DNA of 60,000 nt from Symsagittifera roscoffensis. Lineage: Eukaryota > Xenacoelomorpha > Acoela > Convolutidae. Below the pieces are notes generated by a model, which saw only the letters and a list, made by a program, of their open reading frames with translations, was not told the DNA's origin and ran no database searches. Each line of letters starts with the position of its first letter. Position 1 is the first letter of the stretch. The DNA lies in assembly GCF_963678635.1 (NCBI RefSeq), contig NC_087063.1, positions 16,866,449-16,926,448 of the forward strand, written 5' to 3'. Below are positions 44,162 through 54,447 of the stretch, in pieces. The position numbers and the translations under genes are program-made.

Positions 44162-45040
44162 TTCTTCATAAACTTCTTAGTCCCTTTTGGGGGTATGACA
44201 TTCTGGGACACCCAGACGTAATGTCCCAGAGCATACGGTTTTGCTTGAAGTATTTTTTCATCGTACTTCTTCCGCTGTCTCATTTGTGCCGTGTTCGTTC
44301 TACAGAGCTCGTTCAATTCTTGTTGTCTCCTGACCGCTTCTTTCACGTGCGCCTGCGGTGACGTCTTCTTCACTTCGTATTCCCGATAGAAGAATGTCAG
44401 GGGCATTGCTCTCTCCCTGCCAGACAACATCACGAAATGACTAATCCCTGTTGTTGACTGCTGCGTGCTGTTATACGCCCCTACCACTTGTGGCAGATAT
44501 TTGCCCCAATCTGTCATGTATCTCGAGCAATATACCCTGAGGCCGTCTGACATGGTACCGCTTCTGCCAGTTTCGTGAAGTGGTCTATAATTACTAGTAT
44601 CTGGTTATATCCCGAGTCTGTCATGCAGATCTTCTGATGGTCTATCTGCACGACCTCGTTAAATTCCGAGCTTTCCACGGACTTAAGTGGGATTTTCTTT
44701 TTTCTAGGGTCCTTCTCTTGCAAACACGACAAACATGCGTTGCCCACCTTTCGCAAGCCTTTCACAACCCCGGCCAATCAAACCTGTGTAGTATTCTTTG
44801 CTGTACCTTGTCTATCCTCTGATGTCCGATTTGGTCGTGCAATCTGAACAACACTTCCGTCTGGTATAGCTGTGGTAATATGGTGAGGTTATGCTTGTGT
44901 AATATCTTCTCCTCATCATTCCTCCTGCAGGATACCACACCATCAGCTGTGTGATAGAGTAAGTCCCTTCTCTCCTAGTAGAACTGACTCAAGATCTTGT
45001 AACTAACCTCCTCCAGGTCACCTTTCTCCTTGTCCCCAGT
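44074..45040 (-). pseudogene. integrase, copy B (core deleted)
   Basis: 44514-44777 has VQIDHQK with the first catalytic Asp and AEAVPCQTAS. The sequence then jumps near 44555 to LRVYCSRYMTDW, so ~390 bp containing the second Asp and the Glu are gone. 44074-44553 continues to the KWRGPF module. The HHCC region upstream (to ~45040) contains a stop. It cannot catalyse integration. Confidence 0.8.
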
Positions 45041-45046
45041 CCGGCT

Positions 45047-45788
45047 CTATTTGGAGAGCTTGCTCGTCATCTTGTCATTCTTCTGGGCTCGTATCAGATC
45101 CGATAGTCTGTATCTCGCTTTGACGTGTTCCTTCAATACCATCAATTTACCGTTCAGTTTTCCGGGACTGTGGATGTCTTCTTTTAGTTTAACGCAAACT
45201 ATCCTTCTCAAAGCCTCCCTGTAATCATCCGGTTCCAGGTTCGTCTTGACATTTGAATTGCACGATAGCTCCCTTAATGGTTTCCTTGACAACGCTATCT
45301 TCTCAAACTCTTCTCCTCCGTACGCATCTTGTTGCTCTAGATTGTACGTTCCTGCTGAAGAGTATGTTTGTAGTTCTCTGTCGTGGTGCCTCATTTTCTC
45401 TTGGTCATCACCACTCTTCTCTGAATCGTTCTACCATTCTTTCGACTCCCCGGACAAATTCTCTTTCTCACTGTATCCTTCTGATTTGATCCCCGGGCAT
45501 TTGATCTGGTCCTAGGTGTTCGGCTTCCTTCTTGAAAGTCACTTTCTTTTTCCGAAGCGTAGTCTGTCTTAGTATGACCTCTGGGATCTTCTCGACCAAT
45601 GTCCGCACAACTTCTTTGTCGTGAGGTTGCCTTATTGTTGAGTCCTCACCATGAGCCGCTTCCCCTCTTTTCAATATGGTGACTTCCGGTTTGTCTTTCT
45701 CATTGTTCCGGACTACCTGTTTATCGTCGGCTAGTTTCTCGAGTAGTCTCCTCAGATCTTCTCCTATCACCACCCTTCTTGTCTCCAT
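45047..45788 (-). pseudogene. linker between RNase H and integrase (copy B)
   Basis: 45047-45394 (GELQTY..., ARYRLSDLIRAQKNDKM) and 45468-45788 (DLRRLLEKLADDKQVV, REKIPEVILRQTTL) match A 21720-22500. Charged, probably flexible. Interrupted by a frame change near 45400-45470. Confidence 0.5.
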
Positions 45789-45812
45789 TTCATTGAGGTC
45801 ATAGTTTTTTGC

Positions 45813-47309
45813 TTATAGTGTTTCCCTCCCAATCTTCGACTTGAGCATCATTTCCATTGGCATCCCTGTTTTCCTCTTGAGAATTTCTTTCGTCTCATGT
45901 TCTGCTGGTAGCTCTGGATGGTCCTCTATTGGTTTCCCTGACTTGTCAAGCCACCTCGTGAGTGGGAGACTGTCATACGTCTCCTTGTCCATAAATGAGA
46001 AGCCATCTTTGATTTCCGGCCTGTCGCCCTCCCTGTGTTCCTGTCTCTCGTAAAAATCCGTTTTTTTGGTCAAGCTGTCGGCGTTTTGATGTTTGTCCCT
46101 TGTTCTGTGCTCAATAATCATGTTGTAACCATCCAGGCTCACTATCCATCTCCTGATGTAGCTCTTGTTCATTGAGTACGTTTTTAACCAACGGAGTGCT
46201 CTGTTGTCGACTCGCAGCTTGAATGGCTCGCTACCCAGGTATGTTCTATATTTTTCTACAAAGGTGACTACTGCAAACATTTCCGCTTTGGGTGCTCCGT
46301 ACGTCATCTCTGTATCTCTCAAGACTTTGCTCCCGTAAGCTATCAGTCGCAAGACTGTCTTTCCGTTCCATTCCTGTTCTTTGTGGAGTATTCCAGAGAT
46401 CGCTACCACCGATGCATCCGTGTCCAGCAAGTACATTCCCTTTTCCGTGGACATCCCCAGCACCGGTGCTTTGCACAGCTCCATTTTTATTCTTTGAAAT
46501 GATTCCTCTGCTGCGTTATTCCACGTGAACTTCTTACCCTTGTGCCTCATGAGTTGTTGCATTGGATATACTTTGTCTGCATAGCCCCTGATGAACTCCC
46601 TGTAGTAGTTTGCGAAACCTAAAGAGCTTATCAACTGGTGTTCTGTTTTTGGCGATTTCCATGTCAGTACTGCCTCTACCGCATCTGGGTCTGGTCTAAT
46701 ACCATATTTGACGACCGTTTTTCCCAGTAATTTGATCGAGTCCTTGAGAAATTCACATTTCGATGGCTTGGAATTCATTCTTTTTCTCTTCATACAAGCA
46801 AACACATCGTCCAGTCGTTCAATGTGGTCCTCCAGTGTAGGTGTTGCAATCACCATGTCATCTACGTAGCACATTACTAAATTGCCATATTTCTTTGTTA
46901 GGCTCGTCAGCATTTGTGCCATCAGTCGTTGGAAGGTGGCTGTCGCATTGCAGAGGCCAAAGAGCATCTTCTTCCATTGAAACAATCCCAGTTCGCATGC
47001 AAAACCCGTCTTGTCCCTGTCTTGCTTCCTCAGTGGTACCTGCCAAAAGACCGACCCTAGATCAAGAGTTGTAAAAAGTTTTGCGTCACCTAATTTTGAG
47101 AGACTTTCATCTATCCTAGAAATGGGATAGGCATCCTTCACCGTGACGGAGTTCAGATATCGAAAGTCACAACAAAACCTAAGTTGATCTCCTTTCTTTT
47201 TAACAATCACTACTCCACACGCCCACGGTGATTTGTATGGTTCTATCATGTCATACTCTAGTAGGGTCTCGATCTCTTTTCTACAAGCATCCGATTTGTT
47301 TGGGGTCAT
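45813..47309 (-). CDS. reverse transcriptase-RNase H, open frame (copy B)
   Basis: 498 residues uninterrupted. RT: IEPYKSPWACGVVIVKKK, RFCCDFRYLNSVTV, FTTLDLGSVFWQVPL, MLFGLCNATATFQ and CYVDDMVIATP (catalytic YVDD), then the FLGFANYYREF-type connection (SLGFANYYREFIRGYAD). RNase H: YLLDTDASVVAISGIL (first Asp), TYGAPKAEMFAVV (Glu), LRVDNRALRWL (second Asp) and HRTRDKHQNADSL (terminal His/Asp). All expected catalytic residues are visible. Sequence type is Ty3/gypsy. A one-base deletion near 47320 puts the preceding part of pol in another frame, so the ATG at 47309 is only where the open part begins. Confidence 0.92.
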   Translation of the reverse strand: MTPNKSDACRKEIETLLEYDMIEPYKSPWACGVVIVKKKGDQLRFCCDFRYLNSVTVKDAYPISRIDESLSKLGDAKLFTTLDLGSVFWQVPLRKQDRDKTGFACELGLFQWKKMLFGLCNATATFQRLMAQMLTSLTKKYGNLVMCYVDDMVIATPTLEDHIERLDDVFACMKRKRMNSKPSKCEFLKDSIKLLGKTVVKYGIRPDPDAVEAVLTWKSPKTEHQLISSLGFANYYREFIRGYADKVYPMQQLMRHKGKKFTWNNAAEESFQRIKMELCKAPVLGMSTEKGMYLLDTDASVVAISGILHKEQEWNGKTVLRLIAYGSKVLRDTEMTYGAPKAEMFAVVTFVEKYRTYLGSEPFKLRVDNRALRWLKTYSMNKSYIRRWIVSLDGYNMIIEHRTRDKHQNADSLTKKTDFYERQEHREGDRPEIKDGFSFMDKETYDSLPLTRWLDKSGKPIEDHPELPAEHETKEILKRKTGMPMEMMLKSKIGRETL

Positions 47310-48148
47310 ACGCCTCGCCCCTCCCTATGCGGCACCGCCGATTCTTCTTGCCCTATTTCATGTTCAACAAAGTTGCAGCATCCAATGTCTGCTTTATGTC
47401 TCGAAAAAGCATCCTGATTCCTATCTAGAACGTCCTTGATGGCTTCGAGCTGTTCATCTGTTACCTTCCCCCTTAAATGTTCAATTTCTGGTAATACTGG
47501 TTTATCCATTTCCTCTAGCCTGGGTCTTTCTGGAAAACTCAAACAGCTCGGCAGTCCATCGTCTGTCTATGTTTTAAGCGACTTCACAAGACCTGATGAA
47601 CACTTTATTTTCTTCAATCGTCTCAAGATACAAATTTTATCCCTGTGATTCGGGCAATCAAGAACTTCATTTTCTTTCACATTTTCAGTCATTTCATATC
47701 TAGTTTTCACGGGCAGTGCGTATACTAGCTTCCTCCCCCTCTGGATTGTGATTGGTATATCAAGAGTATTCAACAAGACACTGACGCAGAGACCGCTCTT
47801 GGTTATCGAGAAGGATCTTCCTAAAACAGCAGCGCTTTGACTATTTGGATTTGGGACTATGCAAACTTGCTTGTCGTCACTTAGTTCATTATAATTTTTC
47901 ATTCGCAAGCTTACATTTGCCGCTTCGTTTGCTTTCAGTCTCACCCTCCTACTCAAGAAAACCGGTGCTTTAATTTTGTTCGCCATTATCAAATTTACCG
48001 GTTTAATTACGTACTTCCTTTCCGGGTTTCGAATCCTGAGAATCGCATTGTTAAGATCAATTGTTACATCGAAATTCCTGATAAAATCTCTGCCTAAGAT
48101 GAATTGGTCAGACTCATCTAGATTCTCCACCACCAGAAAACTCCACAA
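47306..48148 (-). pseudogene. RT N-terminus and protease-RT linker (copy B)
   Basis: 47306-47542 (EIEHLRGKVTDEQLEAIKDV, then GCCNFVEHEI) is the start of RT. 47567-48148 is the linker (QFILGRDFIRNFDVTID, APVFLSRRVRLKANEAANVS). It contains the 219-bp tract (47754-47972) identical to copy A. A short frameshift zone lies around 47550. Contains the ILG-R-D end of the protease but not its active site. Confidence 0.65.
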
Positions 48149-48667
48149 ATTGCGTTCTCCCAGGTTTAGGGCTATTATAGGTGTCCTACCTATAACCCGA
48201 TGCGCCCCCTTGTTTTCCGCTGACAGCCGTATTCTTGAGTCTTCTTTCCGCTGATGTCCAATACGTGTGCAGACACGTCTGCTTCCGTTCCCAGACGCAT
48301 GGCATCCTCCTCCAGCAGAGCACAGTGCCCAATGGATCTCATTTTTAGTTCCTCTCTACCAAAATAGATTTGCTCGGCTAGATCCTCATTTACTACTACC
48401 TCTCGTGAGTAATGACCTTAAAGCTCTAGAAGGAGTTTGCGGGCTCATTGCACTCAAGTAATCCGCATAAAAATCTATGTGCATTATTGTCTGATAACTC
48501 GGTTCACTCAGTTTTCTTGTTCCTTCGTGGCCGCCCACTGTGATTATTGACAAGGTTCTTGCCCCAATTTTTTTGATGCCAAATGGTTTTCCAGTCACCA
48601 TCTTCAAAGTGTTGCAAATGCCCCTGCTCATCGAGTTCTCTCCGGTCTCAGGTTCTGGTCTTGTCAT
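48149..48667 (-). pseudogene. protease remnant, active site deleted (copy B)
   Basis: 48386-48667 (GARTLSIITVGGHEGTRKLS, YADYLSAMSP) matches the protease N-terminal part of A. Between ~48240 and 48260 the sequence jumps from VLDISGK directly to residues beyond the DTGA segment, so the catalytic Asp and flap region are missing. A second gap in the MLNIDGINIY region lies near 48390. Confidence 0.7.
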
Positions 48668-48727
48668 ACAGATCGTTTACTTTAATCTCTGTTTTTCTAT
48701 TTCCCGTTTCAGCCGTTGTTTGATTTC

Positions 48728-49546
48728 TTAGGTCGCCAAACCTTTCTTGACTTTGTTGATCGCCTCTGCAGCTGCTCTCTTGTAGTTTATCGCTAGAGAA
48801 TTTCTATTCTCGGCCCCCGTGGCATCTTTGTTTTGTGTCATGGCCATTACTGTCTTTGTTAATAATTCACTACTCGCTGCTTCTTTGTTGTTCAAATCAT
48901 TTTCAGCTTGTCTGTTCCTAGTATTTTGCACTGCGGCCAGTGCTAGTTTGTGTTTCGGGTGATTCTAATTCTTCACCGCCTCCCAAAACAAGGGACAGTC
49001 TATTCTGAAATGGCCTTCTTGATTGCAGAAAAAACACCTCGCGCCTATCTTGATGATCAAGCCACTGTAAAACTCATGTTCCTCCGTTTGAATCATGTCC
49101 TCTTCTTCCGGTGCGTATCCCAAGCTCTTCATGCTCGGCTTGTATGTCGTGCAATCCGCCACATGATGATCCGCTGATTCACAATTTGTGCAAGACCTAC
49201 GTCTGTCCATGTGGTCTCTAGGCTTGTACCATGACGAACTTTGTGACTGGCTCCCCCCTTGCATGTTCCTGCCTTCTGAGTATGAGTAATTTTTTGGTTT
49301 CATTAACATGTACTCTCTTGACTTTTGTCTCATCTTTTCTGGGGTCGGTGCATTATCCTTCGATAGTGTATAATAGGCTGCCAGCATCGTTTTCAAGTCA
49401 ACCCTTCTCACGCCGTCAATGAACTTTGAAGCGATGCTAAAGTTTCTTCTGCTCGTCCATTCTTCTGGCTCGCTTCTTCTGCTCAAGCTCTCGAGATCAT
49501 CCAGGAATCGATCGATTGACTCGTCTTCCCTTTTTACAATTTTCAA
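48728..49546 (-). pseudogene. gag core with two CCHC zinc knuckles (copy B)
   Basis: 48965-49546 (193 aa) carries DESIDRFLDDLESLSRRS and FIDGVRRVDLKTM. Then come two perfect Cx2Cx4Hx4C knuckles, CTNCESADHHVADC and CFFCNQEGHFRIDC, and DCPLFWEAVKN. 48728-48931 continues downstream. At 49546 the gag frame is joined directly to leader sequence, so all of the N-terminal gag seen in A (27772-29209) is deleted. Confidence 0.8.
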
Positions 49547-50401
49547 CCACCCACCTCTATCTTAAGCAGCCCCCTTCTAACTTCCCCCTATCTAGCCCAC
49601 CACTTAAGTCTCGAAAATTACCCTAAGCGCGATGAGTGCTAAACTTCTCGAGAGAAAACCGTAGAACCTGTTTCCAAGCTCTGCTCAACTAAAAATATTT
49701 CCTCAAAACAGTAGGTATTCGCTTATTCAATTTTACACCTATTTCCTAAAATGTAAAATGGATTTTAACGATACCCGTTTGACCAAACAAAGCCTCTGTA
49801 AACCTTCTTCCGTTTGCCCTGTTCTGCTTTGATCACGCTGCTGGCTGGTCACGTGCCGGTAGGTCACACTTTCCCCCTCGGCTGGTCACCTGTTCCAGTC
49901 AAGTCTCCCAGTGGACAAGCCTCCTTGTTGTCCACTTTCCCATTTCGCTGGGCACCTCTTCCAGTCAAGTCTGCCAGTGGTCCGCTGATATCAAAGGCTA
50001 TCTGAAAATCTTACAACGCCCCACACTTGGGCACCTATACAACGTTGCTGATTTGATCGAGACGATCGGTCTTATTGGAAAACATTATGGTATACTATTT
50101 TAATTAACATCAAGGTTTGATCCACCTAATTTGGAAGTCAAAGCCACTGTCCTTTTTATGTTTCATCGTTTTTTGTTCCTTTTTCTAATCTTTTTTGGTT
50201 TTTGTTTCGCTTTTTCTCTTTTAATAGTTTTTTGTCCCGCTAGTGACCCCACTTACTCGGTTAGCTAGGCCTCGTTTCGAAAAGCGTACCGGGAAAATTT
50301 CTCAAGTTTTCTTAAAAAGCTAACGTTGTAAGACCAAAAGGCATGTAGCCCGGAGCTGTGTCAAGTGGGTTTGGTCCCGTAGTCTTGATGTCGAAAAAAA
50401 A
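49547..50401 (-). other. 5' leader of copy B
   Basis: Homologous to 30520-31530 in A. Two GGCTGG(T/G)CACC..TTCCAGTCAAGTCT repeats lie near 49880 and 49950, and a T-rich tract at 50155-50235 is A-rich in the sense RNA. No coding capacity. No minisatellite, because that segment is deleted in B. Confidence 0.55.
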
Positions 50402-50416
50402 CACCCAGGAGCGCCA
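50402..50416 (-). other. primer-binding site, tRNA-Asn-like (copy B)
   Basis: Sense TGGCGCTCCTGGGTG, identical to copy A, 10 nt from the LTR end at 50427. Conservation in an otherwise ~80% similar leader supports a primer function. Confidence 0.6.
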
Positions 50417-50426
50417 TAAAACACTA

Positions 50427-51270
50427 TGTAACAGTCGCCCACTGAAGTCACTTATGAGGTTGAAGGAAAATAGGCCCTATAACCATTGGGTCAAGAGTCT
50501 GGGACACTATCTCTTGTGTTTTTCTACCTCAAGTGGTCGACGCCAATTCGGTTCACTTGTGACATGAGACTAAAACCCTCGTTACAGCTTAAAGACTACT
50601 ACCAAAATATCCCCCCCACTCTAGAAAATAGGATCGCCCCCATACTCAAAATATCTAAAATATGCGAATGCCGTTAAAAACAGGGTCAGAACCTTATGTA
50701 TGGTTACATTTTATTAGACAGTGGACATTTGATTAATTTCAGATGGATCAACCTAAAAACTCTCCCTAACTCAACATAACAATATAAAACATACTCAAGA
50801 AAACTAAATTAGGTACTAACATGCCGACACGACCTCTAAAATTGAGTAAATAAACTATAAAGCAACTCTAGAATTGATTGGGTAATTAAGTGTAACTCGA
50901 GAAGTTTGTAAAGAATAAGTTTCAGCTCAAGAAATAAGTTTTGGGTCTGGACCATTGGGCTATTTCGGTTGTCCACTTTTCCACTGATGTTCCACTCTGG
51001 TCCACTCGAATTTACTCTCCCTCTATTCACGATTACTTTCTGTCTCCTGCCAAGAAGGAGACAGCTCTACTGTCGTTCGAATTATGGAATGGAAATTGCG
51101 AATAGCAATTTCCCGCTGCTATTTTTACTACGTTCCCGCGATTGTAGTTCGAATCTTCCGATTTTTTTTTCTGATACTTTCAGTTGTCGCGAGAAAAATC
51201 GCATTTCACCCAAAAATCAAGACTAAACGTTTTCTCAATGTCAAACTTCCAAATATGATCGACTGGCAGA
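50427..51270 (-). repeat. 5' LTR of copy B
   Basis: 844 bp, plus strand TGTAACAGTC...GACTGGCAGA (terminal C to G change at the last CA). Contains the hairpin GGAAATTGC-GAATA-GCAATTTCC at 51091-51113. It matches the truncated LTR 32558-33250. A PLE repeat starts at the next base. Confidence 0.85.
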
Positions 51271-51835
51271 GCGGCTGCGGCGGTCACTATTCTGCAGTTG
51301 GAGTTTATGCTGCTTGAACAGTATTAAATCAATCAAAAAAATTGTTGGTTCAAAATTTAACCAATCAGAAATCAATACATTACGAGGCCAAACTGTGCAT
51401 TGGATATGAGCACAATTTTGTGTCTGTATGTTCCTGGATTCCAGAGACAAGTCTTTAAACATGTGAAAATTTTGTCGGAACGATCAAAGGAAAGTAAAGA
51501 ATAAAAGAAGAACAAAGGGAGCGTCCTTGTTGCGGAATCGAATCCGCTTACAATGCACATAATGCACAGTTTGGCGTCGTAATGTAAGATAAATTATGGG
51601 ATTTCAGCGACTGATTTTTTTTTGGGAGCTATGATTATTGGAACTTATGGAAATTCACATTACAAAACAATCAAAGATCTGAAAAAAGGATAATACAGTG
51701 TCAAAAAATTGATTTTGGAATACTTTCGATTCTGACATGTGCGGTTTTTGAAAATTAGCCATGTTATACATGGACTATAAATTTAGTGTTAATTCCCGGC
51801 TCCTGAAATCATCGCATTCCTTACTACATTCAAAG
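51271..51835 (-). repeat. Penelope-like terminal repeat (right flank of the gypsy pair)
   Basis: GCGGCTGCGGCGGTCACTAT onward is collinear with 10471-10687, apart from the MITE at 51378-51584. Shared words with the second PLE (55140-55430): ATCAAAGATCTGAAAAA, TTATACATGGACTATAA and GGCTCCTGAA. It forms the 3' terminal part of the PLE that follows on the minus strand. Confidence 0.7.
51378..51584. mobile_element. 207-bp Tc1/mariner-type MITE (TA target)
   Basis: The terminal inverted repeats agree at 23 of 24 positions, starting CATTACGA(G/C)GCC and ending in GTGCATT. It is flanked by TA on both sides (51376-51377, 51585-51586). The related repeat at 10573-10574 has a single TA at the same point, giving a true empty site. 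No coding capacity. Confidence 0.88.
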
Positions 51836-52336
51836 AAGTGTTGCCCTTTTGGGGAGTCCTCTTTGCGGTGTTCATCGAAGTGGAGTTACATCCACTACAT
51901 GTAAGCTTATGCATCATTTTGGATCTTAGTTCACGAGCAAAGCAAGATTTGAGGGATGGCAAGCATGTTTTTAACTTTCTTGTTGTGAAAACTTTTTGTG
52001 CCCCAGATATTTGCCGAACCTTTGCAGCTAACAGTTGAGATGAATTGCCTCAACATTGCAATGTAAAAAGGGAGTGAGTCTTTCAACCATTTATCATTTC
52101 TTGGTTCTGATGCCGTCACCTCTAAGTTTTTTTCTCCCTAATTGATCTTGTTAAAAGTTTCGACCACTATCCTGTTTGAACAATTTTCCGGGTATTGATT
52201 TTCAACCCATTGTTTCAGATTTTTTTTCTAATGCCCAGTCAAAGATTTTCCATGCTGAGGTACTTCTCAAAAACCCTATAGACCGTCCCTTCAATAACGT
52301 TCCTTTTGTAATGCAAAGGTGCGCAGCCTCTAAAAC
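51836..52336 (-). pseudogene. Penelope-like element: RT C-terminus and GIY-YIG-type endonuclease remnant
   Basis: Minus strand reads CAPLHYKRNVIEGTVYRVF (typical PLE post-RT block), then VFTTRKLKTCLPSLKSCF and LTCSGCNST (start of the PLE endonuclease with its Cys pair), in changing frames. The catalytic GIY-YIG part is too degraded to read. Confidence 0.65.
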
Positions 52337-53480
52337 TTAGAATGGTGCCGTTGTCCGTGGGTTTTGGTACCACCCACATGTGAATTTCTTTCCTGAGTCC
52401 ACGGTGACATTTAGGTCCAAAAAGGCCAAATTACCGTTCATATCGAGTTCTTCCATTGTGAACTGCAAATTTGGATGCAATTTATTGGCAGCCTCGAGTA
52501 CTAGCCCAGCAATGCCTTTGACAGTTTTAACTATGTCGTCCACATATATTAGAAAAACTATAACACCATTCTCAGTCCCAACTGTTTCTTGTTGTTTCGT
52601 GCAAGTCATGCAATACCATACTGTTTCAGCGGTGTTTGCGTATTCGGATTCCAATATTTTACCACATCCTAAGTGGTTACAATTCAAACAGGCTTCGCAT
52701 TATACCCCTTTAGTTCGTTATGTCACCATTTTCTGATATCCAGGGCAGACTTCCTTGTTATCCTCATTTAGCACAGTCAATTTGTGTACTTCTTTTTATT
52801 AATGCAGGCTTATGTTCATTGAGCCACAAATTGGCCAGTATTACTGCAAGGGAGCCGCCCATTATTAAACCGTCTTTTTGTACATACCACAAACCATTGC
52901 AATTGAAATTTACCTTACTCACTGCCAATATTAGTATTTTTTCATAGTTTTGCGAGATATATCCGGAGAATTGATTTGCTCACATAATCTTCATGGGGCT
53001 ATTTCAACAGCTTCCTTGAGTGGGACTTAAGTAGGTAAACTTTTTAGTTCAAGGGAGACGATCCTCTCATCAGAGTCCAATTCTGTTTTCTCCAAGATCA
53101 CCCTGCCAATTTGAGTGCTCGTTTCAATGTTTACCCCCCTCACTTTCATAGAAGTTTTTTTCCAATTTTATATTTAGGTGGTCATATGAGCTACCAGATA
53201 AAGAAAGGACAAGTGGTGTGCCTTGTTTACGCAATTTTGCTAATCCATACAGCCTAGCCGGCTGCACCCCCGTTGATCTTAACCTAGTATATAGCGCTTC
53301 GCTAATCTCGTTCTTCTTTTTCATGACGAGTAATTCTCTTCTTATATCTTTTTCAGTTTTTATGATCACGCTGTCTGTCGGATTCTTCCTCTCACTAAGT
53401 TGTTCTGCATGTAATAGTTCTTTCAAATTCTTCTCGTATGTCTCCTTTTTCATTACAGAAAACACCCATCCCCTTATCAA
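52337..53480 (-). pseudogene. Penelope-like reverse transcriptase
   Basis: 53124-53480 has LRSTGVQPARLYGLAKLRKQ, the PLE RT N-terminal block (usually SQPARLYGLPKxHK). 52700-53000 encodes GLWYVQKDGLIMGGSLAVIL (usual F..Q..GVAMGSPLSP). 52337-52687 has FLIYVDDIVKTV (catalytic YVDD) and FTMEELDMNGNLAFLDLNV. Order and motifs define a Penelope-like element. Frames are broken at ~52700 and ~53110. Confidence 0.85.
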
Positions 53481-54025
53481 ACGGCACTGTCAGAAGACCG
53501 TTTCCTTCAAAAACTTTTTAGCTTTTTCACCTATATATAACCCTTTCACATTCTTAGCATATCTCTTTCCTGCTGCTTCGATCTCTTGTAATGTTTCTCC
53601 GGGTATTCTACTTAACTTTAGTCCAGACAAAAAACAATCAATATCTGCAAGGAAGTGATTTTAATTGAATTTGACTCGCTCTGGATAATTTGGTCCAAAA
53701 CTTAAGAATTCCCGCACCCACTGCAGCAAAATCACTTCTTCTAAGATTCTGACTGACCTATCATCCAAGTTTTTTAATGGTCTATCCTATCTTTCCGAAA
53801 GTTTCTCAACCTTTTTTTGTGTCGGCTTATCAGGTTATTGACGCTATACTTTGCTTGCAGTTTCAAGTATAAATTTACCGAAGGCCACCACTTCTCATCT
53901 ATACCCCTTCTCACTACCTCCCTTGTTTTCGCTAGGTTACGCGATGCTTTGACCCTATCCGCATTTGCCTGGCTTATCTCAGATCTCAGGAGTCTCCATT
54001 GAAAGCTGTGCAAAGCTTGATCCAA
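53481..54025 (-). pseudogene. Penelope-like RT N-terminal extension
   Basis: 53774-54025 (LLRSEISQANADRVKASRNL, KKRLRNFRKDRIDH) followed by DDRSVRILEEVILLQWVREF and FLSFGPNYPERVKFN in another frame. This is the usual helical N-terminal region with the L..GPxF block found before PLE RT. Confidence 0.65.
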
Positions 54026-54447
54026 AAAAAAACACCGTTATCAGGCTCGCGAAAACGTAGAAACTCTGGTAATATGGCGTTATCGACAAATTTTCGAGAT
54101 TTTCAATTCTCAGTAAACTGTTACTAAATGTGCTAAAATTTTTTAAATAATGTAATACAAGTTTCCAGGTTAGTTTTCTTTTCAGGACCAATCTAATGAA
54201 TGGTGGTGGTAGCAAAATTGCGGTCACCCCTTCTTAGCAGGCCACGAGCACTTAAACTCATTAAACTTAAAACTGCCTCGACAATATCTTACCTTTTTAT
54301 TGGTCGTTCGGCGCAAGCTGAAGATCCCCAGCCAGCACCTCTGCCCTGCGATAGTTTTTTAGTCTGGGCCCATAGCTTTGAGAAAATGCATGGCAGGTGG
54401 TCTCGATGAGACAGCACCACATGTAGTGACTTCAATTCTAGTTCGCT
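54026..54447. other. non-coding spacer inside the PLE
   Basis: No clear coding block. It may contain decayed sequence joining the RT to the upstream ORF. Nothing else recognised. Confidence 0.3.

Larger units (their letters stand above)
32558..51270 (-). mobile_element. giant Ty3/gypsy retrotransposon, copy B (defective)
   Basis: 18.7 kb, the same family as copy A in the same orientation. Its two LTRs are about 88% alike over a sampled stretch, so it is probably the older insertion. It lacks the N-terminal part of gag and part of the leader, the protease active site and part of the integrase core. It retains an open RT-RNase H frame and an open macrodomain frame, and a longer ORF2 region than A. 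Its 3' LTR lacks the first ~190 bp, where copy A's 5' LTR joins. Confidence 0.85.
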
